Notes: generated from the sequence alone by a model not told the origin. Positions 17,138 through 24,855 are shown, numbered from the stretch's first letter. The stretch is 27,954 bases of DNA from JALOTE01 sp031422195 (GCA_031422195.1 JANOPZ010000019.1:1-27954); one strand, 5' to 3'. Numbers and translations: made by a program.

Positions 17138-18283
17138 ATGAAAAAACGCATTTATTTGGATTATAACGCCAGCGCGCCGGTTTTACCCGCCGCACTCGAA
17201 TCGTTTTTGGAGATTCTCCAAATCCCCGGTAACGCCTCTTCTGTGCACCGCGAAGGCCAAGCGCAGCGGCGTGCAATTGAAAAAGCCCGGCGGGCTGTGG
17301 CTGCATTAACCGGCGCGAAAAGCGATAATGTTGTGTTTACGTCTGGTGCAACAGAGTCCGCTGCAAGCTTGTTGACGCCCGATTGGACAATGGGCCGTGC
17401 ACAAATCAGCTATAATCGTCTGGTTGTTGGGGCAACTGAGCATCCTTGTGTGAAAGCGGGCGGGCAGTTTTTAGCCGATGCCACGTCATTTGCACCGGTT
17501 GATCAAAATGGCTTGATTGTTTTGAGTGCGTTGGAGGCGATTTTGGTGGCAGTAAATACCGCAGGTGAACGCCCGTTGGTTGCCATTCAATTGGCTAATA
17601 ATGAAACCGGCGTGATTCAAAATATCAACCAAATAGCACAAGCTGTTCATAACGCAGGCGGATTTTTAATTGCTGATGTGGCGCAGGCTGCTGGGCGCAT
17701 ACCGTTGGATATCGTGGCTCTGGGTGCGGACGCCTTGATTTTATCGGCCCATAAGATGGGTGGCACCAAAGGCGCGGGCGCAATTGTCTATTCGGGCGAA
17801 TTGCTGAGGCCAAAACCCATATTAACCGGGGGTGGTCAAGAGAAAGGCTTCCGCGCTGGCACTGAAAATTCTGCTGCTATCGCTGCCTTCGGTGCAGTCG
17901 CAACGCCGCTTCCAGATCGCAAGCCAATCATTGCCTTGCGGGATGCTTTTGAGGCTGGCCTAAGCTCGATGCTGCCCGGCTCCCATATTCATGGCATTTT
18001 GGCAGACCGCCTCGACAATACATCATTTTTCTCAATTCCCGGCGTCAAAGCTGAAACCGCAATGATCGCCTTTGATTTGGATGGAGTGGCAGTTTCGTCA
18101 GGCTCAGCTTGTTCATCTGGCAAAGTTGGCCGTAGTGCGGTGCTTGAAGCTATGGGGTATAATGATGCCGCAGGAGCTATCCGGATTTCATTTGGACCAG
18201 ATAACACTGCTGAAAATGTCGAAGTGGCTCTGGCTATTGTCGCAAAATTAGCTGCTAGAGGCCAGAAATCGTCTAAAGATTGA
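17138..18283 (+). CDS. Cysteine desulfurase, IscS/NifS type (group I)
   Basis: PLP enzyme that removes sulfur from L-cysteine, leaving a persulfide for Fe-S cluster or thiolation chemistry. ATG 17138 (MKKRIYLDYNASAPVLP) starts a 381-residue class V aminotransferase. It shows TSGATESA (68-75), ATEHPC (99-104), the PLP lysine K206 in SAHKMGG, RAGTEN (239-244) and catalytic C325 in SSGSACSSGKVG, a flexible loop typical of group I. The truncated group I form lacks the C-terminal IscU-docking tail of long IscS proteins. It heads the suf locus, 116 bp upstream of sufB; the corresponding Agrobacterium gene is called sufS2. The ICE-like palindrome begins at its stop codon, so it may be transcribed separately from sufB onward. 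Confidence 0.94.
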   Translation: MKKRIYLDYNASAPVLPAALESFLEILQIPGNASSVHREGQAQRRAIEKARRAVAALTGAKSDNVVFTSGATESAASLLTPDWTMGRAQISYNRLVVGATEHPCVKAGGQFLADATSFAPVDQNGLIVLSALEAILVAVNTAGERPLVAIQLANNETGVIQNINQIAQAVHNAGGFLIADVAQAAGRIPLDIVALGADALILSAHKMGGTKGAGAIVYSGELLRPKPILTGGGQEKGFRAGTENSAAIAAFGAVATPLPDRKPIIALRDAFEAGLSSMLPGSHIHGILADRLDNTSFFSIPGVKAETAMIAFDLDGVAVSSGSACSSGKVGRSAVLEAMGYNDAAGAIRISFGPDNTAENVEVALAIVAKLAARGQKSSKD

Positions 18284-18303
18284 GTTTAGAATAATTATAA
18301 ACT
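18283..18303. promoter_or_regulatory. ICE-like (Irr) / iron-responsive operator before sufB
   Basis: A 21-bp palindrome with one mismatched pair plus the centre base. Its core TTTAGAA-N3-TTATAAA (18285-18301) matches the published Irr control element TTTAGAA-N3-TTCTAAA at 13 of 14 fixed positions. It starts at the last base of the desulfurase stop and lies about 100 bp before sufB. A TATAAA hexamer inside it could be a -10 box that a bound regulator would cover. A wider dyad, TGAGTTT at 18281 and AAACTCA at 18313-18319, overlaps it. Irr represses suf-type genes under iron limitation in rhizobia (family knowledge). That Irr binds here is inference. Confidence 0.65.
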
Positions 18304-18399
18304 AGCAATCTGAAACTCACCGCGCTACGTAAACTGGAGTGCGATAGGATGGTTTGATATTTTCCGTCTCTAAACCCGTTACCTTGTCAGGATTTGCCC

Positions 18400-19926
18400 A
18401 TGCCAGCCGTTCAGGAAACCATTGATACCGTCGCAACGCTGGGTGTTGAACAGTATAAATATGGTTTTGAAACAATCATTGAGTCAGACACGATAGCCAA
18501 AGGCCTTACCGAAGACACTATCCGCTTTATTTCGGCAAAAAAAGACGAGCCCGAATGGATGCTCGAATGGCGCTTGGATGCGTTTGCTCGTTGGAAAACC
18601 ATGATCGAGCCGCAATGGGCGCGGGTTAACTACCCGAAAATCGATTTTCAAGACATTCACTATTATTCAGCGCCCAAAAACACGCCGGGCCCGACATCTT
18701 TGGATGAAGTGGATCCTGAGCTTTTGAAAACCTATGCCAAGTTGGGCATTCCGCTGCGTGAACAGGAAATTCTTGCCGGCGTGCAAAAGCCGGTTGCCGT
18801 TGTTGAAGATGGCGATGAAGACGTATCAGACAACGTTTATAAATCCGGTCGCGTTGCTGTTGATGCTGTGTTTGATTCGGTGTCTGTCGTCACAACTTTC
18901 CGCAAAGAACTGGCACAAGTCGGCGTAATTTTCTGTTCGATGTCAGAGGCCATCCGCGAATATCCCGAACTGGTCAAAAAATACATGGCGACGGTTATTC
19001 CAGTGACGGATAATTATTACGCCACACTCAACTGTGCCGTCTTCACCGATGGCTCGTTTGTCTACATCCCCAAGGGCGTGCGCTGCCCGATGGAATTATC
19101 GACATATTTCCGTATCAATGAAAAAAATACCGGCCAGTTCGAGCGCACATTGATTATCGCCGAAGAAGGCGCCTATGTTTCCTATCTTGAAGGCTGCACA
19201 GCACCGCAGCGCGACGAAAACCAGCTTCATGCCGCCGTGGTTGAATTGGTGGCCATGAAAGATGCGCAGATTAAATATTCCACGGTGCAAAACTGGTATC
19301 CCGGCGATGCAAACGGTAAAGGCGGCATTTATAATTTTGTGACTAAACGCGGTGATTGCCGCGGCGACAACGCAAAAATTTCATGGACGCAGGTTGAAAC
19401 CGGTTCGGCCATCACTTGGAAATATCCGTCGGTTATCTTGCGCGGTGATAATTCGAGCGGCGAGTTTTACTCAATTGCAGTTTCGAATGGCATGCAGCAG
19501 GTCGATAGCGGCACCAAAATGATCCACCTTGGCAAAAACACGTCAAGCCGCATCATCTCGAAGGGGATTGCGGCGGGCCGCTCACAAAATACCTATCGCG
19601 GGCAGGTCTCAATTAACCGCAAAGCGGAGAAAGCCCGCAACTTTACGCAGTGCGACTCGCTTTTGATCGGCAATAAATGCGGCGCCCATACTGTACCTTA
19701 TATAGAGGCCCGCAACGGTTCGGCCAAAATGGAGCATGAGGCCACCACCTCTAAAATCTCGGAGGATCAGTTGTTTTACGCTATGCAACGCGGCATTCCT
19801 GAAGAAGAGGCTATCGCCCTCATCGTGAATGGTTTCGTACGCGAAGTGCTCCAAGAATTGCCAATGGAGTTTGCGGTTGAAGCGCAAAAGCTGATTGGGA
19901 TTTCGCTTGAGGGAAGCGTGGGGTGA
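18400..19926 (+). CDS. sufB: Fe-S cluster assembly scaffold SufB
   Basis: Core subunit of the SufBC2D scaffold that builds Fe-S clusters from persulfide sulfur. ATG 18400 (MPAVQETIDTVATLG) has AGGA seven bases upstream; a TTG two codons earlier is unlikely. The 508-residue protein has an N-terminal helical part (EPEWMLEWRLDAF) and then the beta-helix core with RCPMELSTYFRIN and SYLEGCTAP. The C-terminal signature includes C418 in TQCDSLLIGNKCGAH, equivalent to the essential E. coli SufB cysteine, and E447 in MEHEATTSKISEDQLFY. All are conserved. It is the first gene after the ICE-like palindrome. Unusually, it is followed by about 480 bp with small or broken genes before sufC. Confidence 0.97.
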   Translation: MPAVQETIDTVATLGVEQYKYGFETIIESDTIAKGLTEDTIRFISAKKDEPEWMLEWRLDAFARWKTMIEPQWARVNYPKIDFQDIHYYSAPKNTPGPTSLDEVDPELLKTYAKLGIPLREQEILAGVQKPVAVVEDGDEDVSDNVYKSGRVAVDAVFDSVSVVTTFRKELAQVGVIFCSMSEAIREYPELVKKYMATVIPVTDNYYATLNCAVFTDGSFVYIPKGVRCPMELSTYFRINEKNTGQFERTLIIAEEGAYVSYLEGCTAPQRDENQLHAAVVELVAMKDAQIKYSTVQNWYPGDANGKGGIYNFVTKRGDCRGDNAKISWTQVETGSAITWKYPSVILRGDNSSGEFYSIAVSNGMQQVDSGTKMIHLGKNTSSRIISKGIAAGRSQNTYRGQVSINRKAEKARNFTQCDSLLIGNKCGAHTVPYIEARNGSAKMEHEATTSKISEDQLFYAMQRGIPEEEAIALIVNGFVREVLQELPMEFAVEAQKLIGISLEGSVG

Positions 19927-19932
19927 GAGCCG

Positions 19933-20157
19933 ATGGACTATGAAAGTGATTTTGTTCGGGATCAAAGACGGCGTGATGAAGAAATTCATTCGATTGAGAT
20001 AAACCTTTAAGTTTTGATTGATGAAGTCGAAAGTAGCAGGGAGCTTTTGAGGCTTGCTATTGAGCACGCAGAGAATGCAAAAGGTAATGCAACGATCTCT
20101 TGTTTATTCGGTCTGTTAGGATTGATTGTATCGTTAGTATTATATTTTTCGGTTTGA
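19933..20157 (+). pseudogene. Small membrane-anchored coiled-coil protein, in-frame TAA
   Basis: Starting at ATG 19933, six bases after the sufB stop and with GGTGAG just upstream, 25 codons (MDYESDFVRDQRRRDEEIHS...) end at TAA 20008. The same frame then stays open for 48 more codons (VLIDEVESSRELLRLAIEHA...) to TGA 20155. The second part is a charged helix followed by a hydrophobic segment (SCLFGLLGLIVSLVLYFSV), i.e. a C-terminal membrane anchor. The continuous 73-codon frame with one stop suggests a recent nonsense mutation; CAA to TAA would need one change. I do not recognise the family. It could also be read as a 25-residue peptide plus noise. Confidence 0.45.
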
Positions 20158-20193
20158 TTGAAATTGAACCAGCTAGAAACGTGAGCGGCTAAA

Positions 20194-20424
20194 ATGAACG
20201 AAAATGTTGAAAACCTCATGTTGGAACACATGCGAGCTATGCGTTCGGATATCTCAAAAATCCGCGACGATATTTCAACATTGAAAGTTGAGATGATCTC
20301 GGTTCGGCAACATTTAGCCAGCATGTCAACTCTTCAACAGCATGATCACGGCGACATTGGTTAAATCAAAGTCCGCCTCGACCGGATAGACACACGATTG
20401 GAGCTTGTTGAAGATGTCGGCTGA
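20194..20424 (+). pseudogene. Small coiled-coil hypothetical protein, in-frame TAA
   Basis: ATG 20194 opens MNENVENLMLEHMRAMRSDI, a charged heptad-like helix, stopped by TAA at codon 57 (20362-20364). The frame continues as IKVRLDRIDTRLELVEDVG to TGA 20422. The whole resembles a widespread family of about 75-residue alphaproteobacterial proteins that begin NxENxxxEHxRAxR and end with an RLDRIxxRLEL helix. The end segment past the stop fits that pattern, which argues for a nonsense mutation rather than a natural end. Its distal stop overlaps the ATG of the next small gene. The function of the family is unknown to me. Confidence 0.5.
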
Positions 20425-20611
20425 ACAAAAACAAGAACTCGATAAACTGCGCAAGCGTTACTCAGATTTGGGTGGGGCAATAGACAGCTTAATGGGCACA
20501 ATGACCGGCACTTCGGGCATGGCGGATTCAGTGCTGAGTGCTGAACTTTCGCGAGCCCGCAAGGAGCTGGCGTCGATTGCCAAGCGGTTGCAGGATTTGA
20601 CCGGCGAATAG
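20414..20611 (+). CDS. Small hypothetical protein between sufB and sufC
   Basis: A 65-residue intact frame from ATG 20414 (MSAEQKQELDKLRKRYSDLG) to TAG 20609. GGAG lies ten bases upstream, and the start overlaps the distal stop of the preceding interrupted frame, suggesting former translational coupling. It is rich in charged residues at both ends (helix predicted by eye) around a Gly/Ser/Thr/Met centre (SLMGTMTGTSGMADS). It has no cysteine, signal peptide or membrane segment. It lies 48 bp upstream of sufC on the same strand, so it should be co-transcribed with the suf genes. I do not recognise a function. Confidence 0.6.
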   Translation: MSAEQKQELDKLRKRYSDLGGAIDSLMGTMTGTSGMADSVLSAELSRARKELASIAKRLQDLTGE

Positions 20612-20659
20612 CTGGTAAAAACGATTGGCCAAAGGCCATAAAATAACAGGGACTTTCTG

Positions 20660-21415
20660 ATGCTTGAGATTAAAAACCTTCACGCCCGTATTGCTGATGA
20701 TGGCACTGAGATTATTCGTGGCCTGAACTTGCGCGTACAGCCGGGTGAAGTAGCAGCGATTATGGGCCCAAACGGTTCCGGGAAATCCACATTATCATAC
20801 ATTATTGCCGGCCGTGAAGACTATGAAGTCACCGAAGGCGATATTCTCTATAACGGGGAAAGCATCCTTGGCATGGATGTCGCGGAGCGCGCGGCCTCGG
20901 GAATTTTTCTTGCGTTTCAATACCCGATGGAAATACCCGGTGTTGCAACAATGGAGTTTCTCAAGGTTTCTATCAATTCGCAGCGTAAAGCGCGCGGGCT
21001 TGAGCCTTTGAAAACACCAGATTTCATACGTGCGGTCAAAGAAAACGCCGCCAAGCTGAACATTAAAATGGATATGTTAAAGCGTCCGCTTAATGTTGGT
21101 TTCTCAGGTGGCGAGAAGAAGCGCGCTGAAATCCTTCAAATGACACTGCTTTCGCCTTCGCTATGCGTGATGGATGAGACAGATTCCGGCCTTGATATCG
21201 ACGCACTTAAAATCGTTGCCGATGGTGTCAACGCGTTGCGCGGCGGCGACCGTGCTTTCCTCATGATCACGCATTACCAGCGCCTGTTGGATTATATCGT
21301 GCCGGATACGGTACATGTTCTCTATAAAGGCCAAATCATCAAAACTGGCGGCAAGGATTTGGCGCTGCACCTTGAAAACAACGGCTATGCTGATGTGATA
21401 GAAGAAGCGGCCTGA
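20660..21415 (+). CDS. sufC: Fe-S cluster assembly ATPase SufC
   Basis: ABC-type ATPase subunit of the SufBC2D complex; its ATP-driven dimerisation opens the SufB-SufD interface for cluster assembly. It is cytosolic, not a transporter. The 251-residue protein shows Walker A GPNGSGKST (36-44), Q-loop Q87, the signature FSGGEKKRAE (148-157), Walker B ending in D172 and catalytic E173 within VMDETDSGLD, and the H-loop H205 in MITHYQRLL. The ETDSGLDIDAL sequence is diagnostic for SufC. ATG 20660 has AGGGA eight bases upstream. sufD starts three bases after its stop. Confidence 0.97.
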   Translation: MLEIKNLHARIADDGTEIIRGLNLRVQPGEVAAIMGPNGSGKSTLSYIIAGREDYEVTEGDILYNGESILGMDVAERAASGIFLAFQYPMEIPGVATMEFLKVSINSQRKARGLEPLKTPDFIRAVKENAAKLNIKMDMLKRPLNVGFSGGEKKRAEILQMTLLSPSLCVMDETDSGLDIDALKIVADGVNALRGGDRAFLMITHYQRLLDYIVPDTVHVLYKGQIIKTGGKDLALHLENNGYADVIEEAA

Positions 21416-21418
21416 GCG

Positions 21419-22666
21419 ATGACAATTCACGTTCCTCGCATTCATACGGTTGGCGAAAAGGCTTTGATGGCTGCCTTTGAGGCAGCGAGGCCCGTGCTGC
21501 CGGGCAATGCTGCTATAGGCGCGAAACGCGATGCTGCTTTGGCACTGCTTCGGGCTGATGGCCTGCCTTCGCGCAAGATTGAAGAGTGGCACTACACTGA
21601 TTTACGCACTTTGCTGCGCGGCCTACCGGAAGCTGGCAAAATTGAGGGTGCAAATCCACTTGTTAAAAATGCCATTGTGGCTGCAACTGATGATGAAGGC
21701 GTCGTTCATCTTTCGCAAATGCACGGTGTTTCGATTGCATCCATGGCTCCGGCGTTTGCCTCGGGTACTGCTGAAGACTTGATGCGTATTGACAGCCATT
21801 CTGATTCTGTCGGTTTGATCTCAACGGCGTTGGCTGCAACCGGTTTTGAAATCAACGTTGCTGAAAGCGTTGAAGCCGCCGCGCCTATTCAAATGAATTT
21901 TGCATCACAAACTTCACTTCACGCCATTAACCGTGTGACAATCGGGGCCAAATCCAAAGCTACGATCATTGAACGCACGCACGGTGGCGGGCTATCATCT
22001 GTGATCACTGATTTGACCGTTGATGATGATGCCGACGCGACTTTTGTTATTTTACAAGAGCTTGCTGACGATGCCACCCATATGGCGCGGCTGACAATCA
22101 ATATTGGCAAAAACGCCAAAGTCATGTTGGTTGTGATCAATACGGGCGCAGGTTTGGCGCGGCGTGAAATTGACGTCACACTGAACGGCGAACACACAGA
22201 TTTTCGTATCCGCGGCATGAACCTATTATCAGGCGAACGCTTCAACGACGTGACGATGGTTGTGCGGCATATTGTGGAACATACCTCCTCGACTGAGTTT
22301 TTCCGTAATGTCGTAACCGGCCAGGGCAGGGGCGTTTTCCAAGGCCAAATCCGCGTTGCCGCTGAGGCGCAGAAAACAGATGCGAAAATGGCCTGCAATA
22401 CTTTATTGTTGTCTGATTCAGGCGAGTTTCTCGCCAAGCCGGAATTGGAAATTTTCGCCGATGATGTTGCCTGCGGCCATGGCGCAACTGTTACCGAAAT
22501 TAACAAGGACCATCTGTTCTACTTAATGGCGCGCGGTATTGCTGCGGATGAAGCCCGCGCCCTATTGGTGCGCGCTTTTGTATCTGAATTGGTTGATGAA
22601 ATTGATGACGAAGCGTTGCATGATGCGCTTCTTGACCGGCTGGCCAAATGGTTGGCAACCCACTGA
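21419..22666 (+). CDS. sufD: Fe-S cluster assembly protein SufD
   Basis: Scaffold partner of SufB in SufBC2D, needed for iron acquisition into the nascent cluster. The 415-residue protein begins MTIHVPRIHTVGEKALMAAF and has an N-terminal helical part with RKIEEWHYTDLRTLL. The beta-helix core contains ERFNDVTMVVRHIVEHTSS, and the C-terminal family region has GHGATVTEINKDHLFYLMARGI, whose first histidine matches the histidine important for cluster assembly in E. coli SufD. The sequence is more variable than SufB, as is usual. It is tightly packed: three bases after sufC and ten bases before sufS. Confidence 0.96.
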   Translation: MTIHVPRIHTVGEKALMAAFEAARPVLPGNAAIGAKRDAALALLRADGLPSRKIEEWHYTDLRTLLRGLPEAGKIEGANPLVKNAIVAATDDEGVVHLSQMHGVSIASMAPAFASGTAEDLMRIDSHSDSVGLISTALAATGFEINVAESVEAAAPIQMNFASQTSLHAINRVTIGAKSKATIIERTHGGGLSSVITDLTVDDDADATFVILQELADDATHMARLTINIGKNAKVMLVVINTGAGLARREIDVTLNGEHTDFRIRGMNLLSGERFNDVTMVVRHIVEHTSSTEFFRNVVTGQGRGVFQGQIRVAAEAQKTDAKMACNTLLLSDSGEFLAKPELEIFADDVACGHGATVTEINKDHLFYLMARGIAADEARALLVRAFVSELVDEIDDEALHDALLDRLAKWLATH

Positions 22667-22676
22667 GGCATGAAAT

Positions 22677-23912
22677 ATGACGATTGCTATTAAACCCTAT
22701 AACGTGGAAGCAATCCGCAATGATTTTCCGATTTTATCGCGGGAAGTCTACGGCAAGCCGTTGGTTTATCTGGATAATGCGTCATCAGCGCAAAAGCCGC
22801 AGGCGGTGATTGATGCTGGTGTTTATGCCTACAGCCATGAATATGCCAATGTGCACCGTGGCCTTCATTACCTGTCCAACGCAACAACGGACGCCTATGA
22901 GGCCGCGCGCGAAAAAGTTCGGGTATTCCTCAATGCGCCATCAGTTGATGAGGTCATTTTCACAAAATCTGTGACCGAAGCATTGAACATCGTTGCCTAC
23001 GGCTGGGCAATGGAAAATATGGTTGCCGGGGACGAAATCGTGCTCAGCCAGATGGAGCACCACTCAAACATTGTACCATGGCATTTTCTAAGGGAACGCC
23101 AAGGCGCAGTGATCCGCTGGATTGAAGTCGACGATACCGGCGCGTTTTCGATTGCCGACTTTGAAGCTAAATTGACAGACCGTACAAAACTGGTGTCGGT
23201 CACACATATGTCGAACGTGCTTGGCACCATAAATCCTGTCGCTGAAATGGCTGCTATTTGCCGCCAGCGTGGAATTATTTTCGTTGTCGATGGGGCACAA
23301 GGCGCGGTACATTTGCCGGTTGATGTCCAGGCCATCGGCTGCGATTTTTACGCTGTAACTGGCCATAAACTCTACGGCCCATCTGGAATTGGTGTGCTTT
23401 GGGGCCGCAAAGAGCTGTTGGAGACCATGCGGCCGTTTCTTGGCGGCGGCGAAATGATCAAAGAAGTGACTATGGAAGGTGTGACCTACAACCACGCGCC
23501 ACACCGCTTTGAAGCCGGAACGCCTCCCATTGTGCAGGCAATAGGCCTTGGCGCGGCGCTGGATTACATGAATTCGATTGGCCGTGAGGCAATTGCCGCC
23601 CATGAAAACGCGCTGCGTGATTATGCACGTCAACGGCTGACCGCAATTAATTCACTGCGGATTATTGGTGATGCACCAGGCAAAGGCGCTATTTTCTCGT
23701 TTGAAATGCAGGGTATTCATGCGCATGATATTTCAATGGTGATTGACCGTGCAGGCGTCGCGGTACGGGCAGGAACGCACTGCGCCCAACCCTTGATGGC
23801 CCGTTTTGGCGTCACGTCCACGTGCCGGGCCTCATTTGGCATGTACAACACGCTGGCCGAAGTGGACGCGCTGGCTGATGCCTTAGAAAAAGCGAGAAAG
23901 TTTTTTGCATGA
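22677..23912 (+). CDS. sufS: Cysteine desulfurase SufS (group II)
   Basis: PLP-dependent desulfurase that feeds sulfur to the SufBCD scaffold. ATG 22677 has GAGG eight bases upstream. The 411-residue protein has NASSAQKP (34-41), EHHSNIVPW (127-135), VVDGAQG (203-209), the PLP lysine K231 in TGHKLYGPSG, RFEAGTPP (277-284) and catalytic C369 in RAGTHCAQPLM. The short catalytic-loop context is typical of group II SufS, distinct from the group I enzyme encoded at 17138. No SufE or SufU gene is seen in the window, so the sulfur-transfer partner must lie elsewhere. The stop overlaps the start of sufT in an ATGA junction. Confidence 0.97.
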   Translation: MTIAIKPYNVEAIRNDFPILSREVYGKPLVYLDNASSAQKPQAVIDAGVYAYSHEYANVHRGLHYLSNATTDAYEAAREKVRVFLNAPSVDEVIFTKSVTEALNIVAYGWAMENMVAGDEIVLSQMEHHSNIVPWHFLRERQGAVIRWIEVDDTGAFSIADFEAKLTDRTKLVSVTHMSNVLGTINPVAEMAAICRQRGIIFVVDGAQGAVHLPVDVQAIGCDFYAVTGHKLYGPSGIGVLWGRKELLETMRPFLGGGEMIKEVTMEGVTYNHAPHRFEAGTPPIVQAIGLGAALDYMNSIGREAIAAHENALRDYARQRLTAINSLRIIGDAPGKGAIFSFEMQGIHAHDISMVIDRAGVAVRAGTHCAQPLMARFGVTSTCRASFGMYNTLAEVDALADALEKARKFFA

Positions 23913-24301
23913 GCGACATTTTTGACAATTTGCCCGGGCCCAACCTTCCGACAATTGTGGCTGGTACTGAGGTTTCCGCCATTCCGCAAGAAGAGCTGGC
24001 GCGTATGACAGATGATATCATCTCGGCGCTGAAAACCGTTTACGACCCCGAAATTCCATCCGACATCTACGAACTTGGCCTCATCTATCGCATTGATATC
24101 GATGATGACCGTATGGTCAAAATTGACATGACACTCACGGCGCCAGGCTGCCCCGTTGCTGGTGAAATGCCGGGCTGGGTAGAAAACGCCGTGTCGTCGG
24201 TTGAAGGCGTGCGTGATGTCAAAGCGCTAATTACGTTCGACCCACCTTGGAGCCATGACCGTATGAGCGAAGAAGCAAGGGTTGCTGTTGGTTGGTATTG
24301 A
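23909..24301 (+). CDS. sufT: SufT, DUF59/MIP18-family Fe-S maturation factor
   Basis: A 130-residue protein of the MIP18 (DUF59) family, which helps deliver or mature Fe-S clusters on target proteins. The start ATG 23909 overlaps the sufS stop by four bases, implying translational coupling. After a variable N-terminus (to about residue 33), the domain shows ALKTVYDPEIPSDIYELGLI, a central MTLTAPGCPVAGEMP with the conserved cysteine, and FDPPWSHDRMSEEAR near the end. It is the last co-directional suf gene before the accessory block; in rhizobial suf operons sufA normally follows directly. Confidence 0.94.
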   Translation: MSDIFDNLPGPNLPTIVAGTEVSAIPQEELARMTDDIISALKTVYDPEIPSDIYELGLIYRIDIDDDRMVKIDMTLTAPGCPVAGEMPGWVENAVSSVEGVRDVKALITFDPPWSHDRMSEEARVAVGWY

Positions 24302-24343
24302 CGGTCAATCACCGAAGTAGGGAATAAGTCAATAAAAACTTTC

Positions 24344-24445
24344 CGTCATGCCTGTGCTTGTCACAGGCATCCATCCAGCGGACTATCCCGTTAACTTCAG
24401 GGATAGACTCCTGTGACAAGCACAGGAGTGGCGAGGTTAGTCACC
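24344..24445. repeat. Palindromic element 1 (CCTGTGCTTGTCACAGG type)
   Basis: Perfect 17-bp inverted arms, CCTGTGCTTGTCACAGG at 24351-24367 and its complement at 24410-24426. Each arm is itself a small hairpin (CCTGTG...CACAGG). An inner dyad TATCCC/GGGATA lies at 24384-24389 and 24400-24405. It opens with CGTCATG, as dispersed alphaproteobacterial intergenic palindromes often do. It probably forms a cruciform-like RNA or DNA structure. Confidence 0.85.
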
Positions 24446-24490
24446 CTGTATGGCGCCAAGTGCGAAGGCTTGCACCGCACCCCAATCATA

Positions 24491-24583
24491 GTCACCCCCG
24501 CCTCTTGTGCGGGGGCTTAGACTTGTTTTCTGTGGGTCGGTTTTTAAGTAAGTCTGGGTTCCCGCAATAAATGCGGGAATGAC
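24491..24583. repeat. Palindromic element 2 (CCCCCGC / TTCCCGC type)
   Basis: Bounded by GTCA (24491) and TGAC (24580-24583). It contains the hairpin CCCCCGC-N7-GCGGGGG (24495-24515), the inverted pair AGACTT (24519-24524) and AAGTCT (24550-24555), and a second hairpin TTCCCGC-N7-GCGGGAA (24559-24579). Nested symmetry of this kind marks a dispersed intergenic element rather than a terminator. Confidence 0.82.
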
Positions 24584-24634
24584 TAAGCGGTTGGAATTGT
24601 GCGGTTTTTCCAGAACATTGCTACGGCTGCTGCA

Positions 24635-24683
24635 CCCCTTCATCCTGAGGAGCCGCAAAGCGGCGTCTCGAAGGACGAAGGGG
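24635..24683. repeat. Palindromic element 3 (CTTCATCCTGAGGAGCCGC type)
   Basis: A 49-bp imperfect palindrome from CCCCTTC (24635) to GAAGGGG (24683), with a central hairpin GCCGC-AAA-GCGGC (24652-24664). Its CATCCTGAGGAG...CTCGAAGGA sequence is a type I recall as common between genes of Hyphomicrobiales; copy number in this genome is unknown. Confidence 0.82.
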
Positions 24684-24716
24684 AAGCGTTTGCCAACAAA
24701 AACGCAATCCCACCGC

Positions 24717-24855
24717 CGTCATCCCGGGTGAGCGAAGCGAAAGTCCGGGATCCAGCTTTGTGAGTTTGCAGAAAGTGTTGAAAGCGTGGTGCGCGTTTTG
24801 ATAGGTTTGAAAGCTGGATCCCGGGTTCTTGCGAAGAGCAAGCCCCGGGACGACG
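24717..24855. repeat. Palindromic element 4 (CGTCATCCCGGG ... CCAGCTTT type)
   Basis: Outer boundaries are CGTCATCCCGGG and CCCCGGGACGACG. Perfect 15-bp inverted arms CCGGGATCCAGCTTT (24745-24759) and AAAGCTGGATCCCGG (24810-24824) flank about 50 bases of unrelated sequence. Each half also folds on itself, for example ATCCCGG...CCGGGAT at 24721-24751. It resembles the common 'CGTCATCCCGGGCTT' intergenic repeats of alphaproteobacteria. Confidence 0.85.

Noticed and set aside
19933..20424. Reassigned or systematically read-through TAA codon
   Set aside because: TAA ends many intact genes in the window (mrcA, prfB, M23, tyrS, anmK, fasciclin), so it is a normal stop here; local nonsense mutations explain the two cases better.
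24358..24570. Small coding gene in the repeat cluster after sufT
   Set aside because: The frame is made of palindromic element sequence and has no ribosome binding site or protein-like composition.
24344..24855. Insertion sequence or integron remnant
   Set aside because: No transposase or integrase frame, no target duplication, and the elements are short nested palindromes of four unrelated sequences.
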